Shown: positions 63,821 to 64,000 of the stretch, piece by piece | Numbering within the stretch: position 1 is the stretch's first letter | Layout of the letters: the number at the start of each line of letters is the position of its first letter | NCBI GenBank assembly: GCA_948777935.1 | Contig: CAQDYY010000001.1 | Location: 1-64,000 of the forward strand | Origin: an uncultured Clostridia bacterium | GTDB taxonomy: Bacteria; Bacillota; Clostridia; TANB77; CAG-508 | DNA length: 64,000 nucleotides | Direction: 5' to 3' | The notes under the pieces: model-generated | The model's database searches: none | Seen by the model: the letters and a program-made list of their open reading frames with translations, nothing else | What the model was told of the DNA's origin: nothing | Program-made: the position numbers and the translations under genes

Positions 63821-64000
63821 ATGGATGTTAAAGATTGTATGAGTAAAAATGTATGTTGTTGTACACCAGAAACAAACATTTCAGATGTTGCAAAATTAAT
63901 GTGCGACAATCATATAGGATGTATTCCTGTTTGTGATACTAATAATTGTGTAGTTGGTGTTTTAACAGACAGAGATGTTATTTTAAGAACAATATCATGT
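63821..64000 (+). CDS. CBS-domain protein, cut by window end
   Basis: The first 60 residues are MDVKDCMSKNVCCCTPETNI, then SDVAKLMCDNHIGCIPV and VVGVLTDRDVILR, a complete CBS motif (MS-x-x-V, G-x-x-PV, G-x-x-TDRD). It is unusually cysteine-rich. CBS pairs bind adenosyl nucleotides; the second CBS motif and any partner domain lie beyond the window. GAAAGGAAG precedes the ATG. Confidence 0.88.
   Translation, partial: MDVKDCMSKNVCCCTPETNISDVAKLMCDNHIGCIPVCDTNNCVVGVLTDRDVILRTISC

Overview
The window is AT-rich Firmicutes chromosome. Gene content and order point to an anaerobic, probably spore-forming member of the Clostridia. The evidence is AGGAGG-type ribosome binding sites, canonical TTGACA-17-TATAAT promoters, a FprA flavodiiron protein, a CpsB/C/D-type tyrosine-kinase module, ChW repeats (a mostly clostridial cell-surface module) and the ylxM-ffh-rpsP-khpA-rimM-trmD-rplS order. 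TGA, TAA and TAG all act as stops, so the code looks standard apart from the CGG behaviour described below.

Layout. 1-2235: a two-gene AbiL-like (AAA ATPase plus RloB) defence cassette. 2.3-29.1 kb: a large surface-polysaccharide region with two priming sugar transferases, two polymerases, two flippases, many glycosyltransferases, galactofuranose (glf) and dTDP-rhamnose (rfbABCD) supply, a ChW-GH25 lysozyme, and a Wzz/CpsD/CpsB control module. 29.1-39.1 kb: housekeeping genes (glmM, metG, tmk, nadD, miaB, mutS, fprA). 39.1-44.7 kb: an accessory island with an ORF6N/PLD protein, a DinD-like protein, a DUF4143 ATPase, decayed genes and a duplicated asnB tail. 44.7-55 kb: asnB(-), cysE, uvrA, a disrupted DUF2442 gene, and a leftward Lon-type protease and rimI-tsaB-tsaE group. 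55-64 kb: SRP and ribosome-assembly operon, cmk, murD, a proline-rich protein and a CBS-domain protein cut by the window end.

Main discovery. Ten genes (asnB, cysE, uvrA twice, the Lon-type protease, rimI, tsaB, a VanZ protein, a glycosyltransferase, the ChW lysozyme and a Pro-rich protein) are out of frame in the same way at eleven sites. A single extra C lies directly before a glycine GGN codon, so the broken reading frame always meets an in-frame CGG. Skipping that C restores conserved sequence each time, for example the UvrA Walker A, the TsaB GPGSFTG motif, the RimI acetyl-CoA loop and the VanZ C-terminus. In-frame CGG is otherwise almost absent from the window. This looks like recurrent +1 recoding at CGG (or CGGN read as a four-base Gly codon) rather than random decay.

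Other notable structure. Several families of dispersed palindromic intergenic repeats have covarying stems, one nested inside another. There is a 192-bp imperfect palindrome between rfbC and rfbB and a 158-bp structured element before mutS. SOS-box-like sites sit in the promoters of uvrA, the ORF6N gene and the dinD-like gene, and the last two share promoter and 3' flank around unrelated coding regions. A 103-bp insertion with an 11-bp target duplication disrupts a DUF2442 gene.
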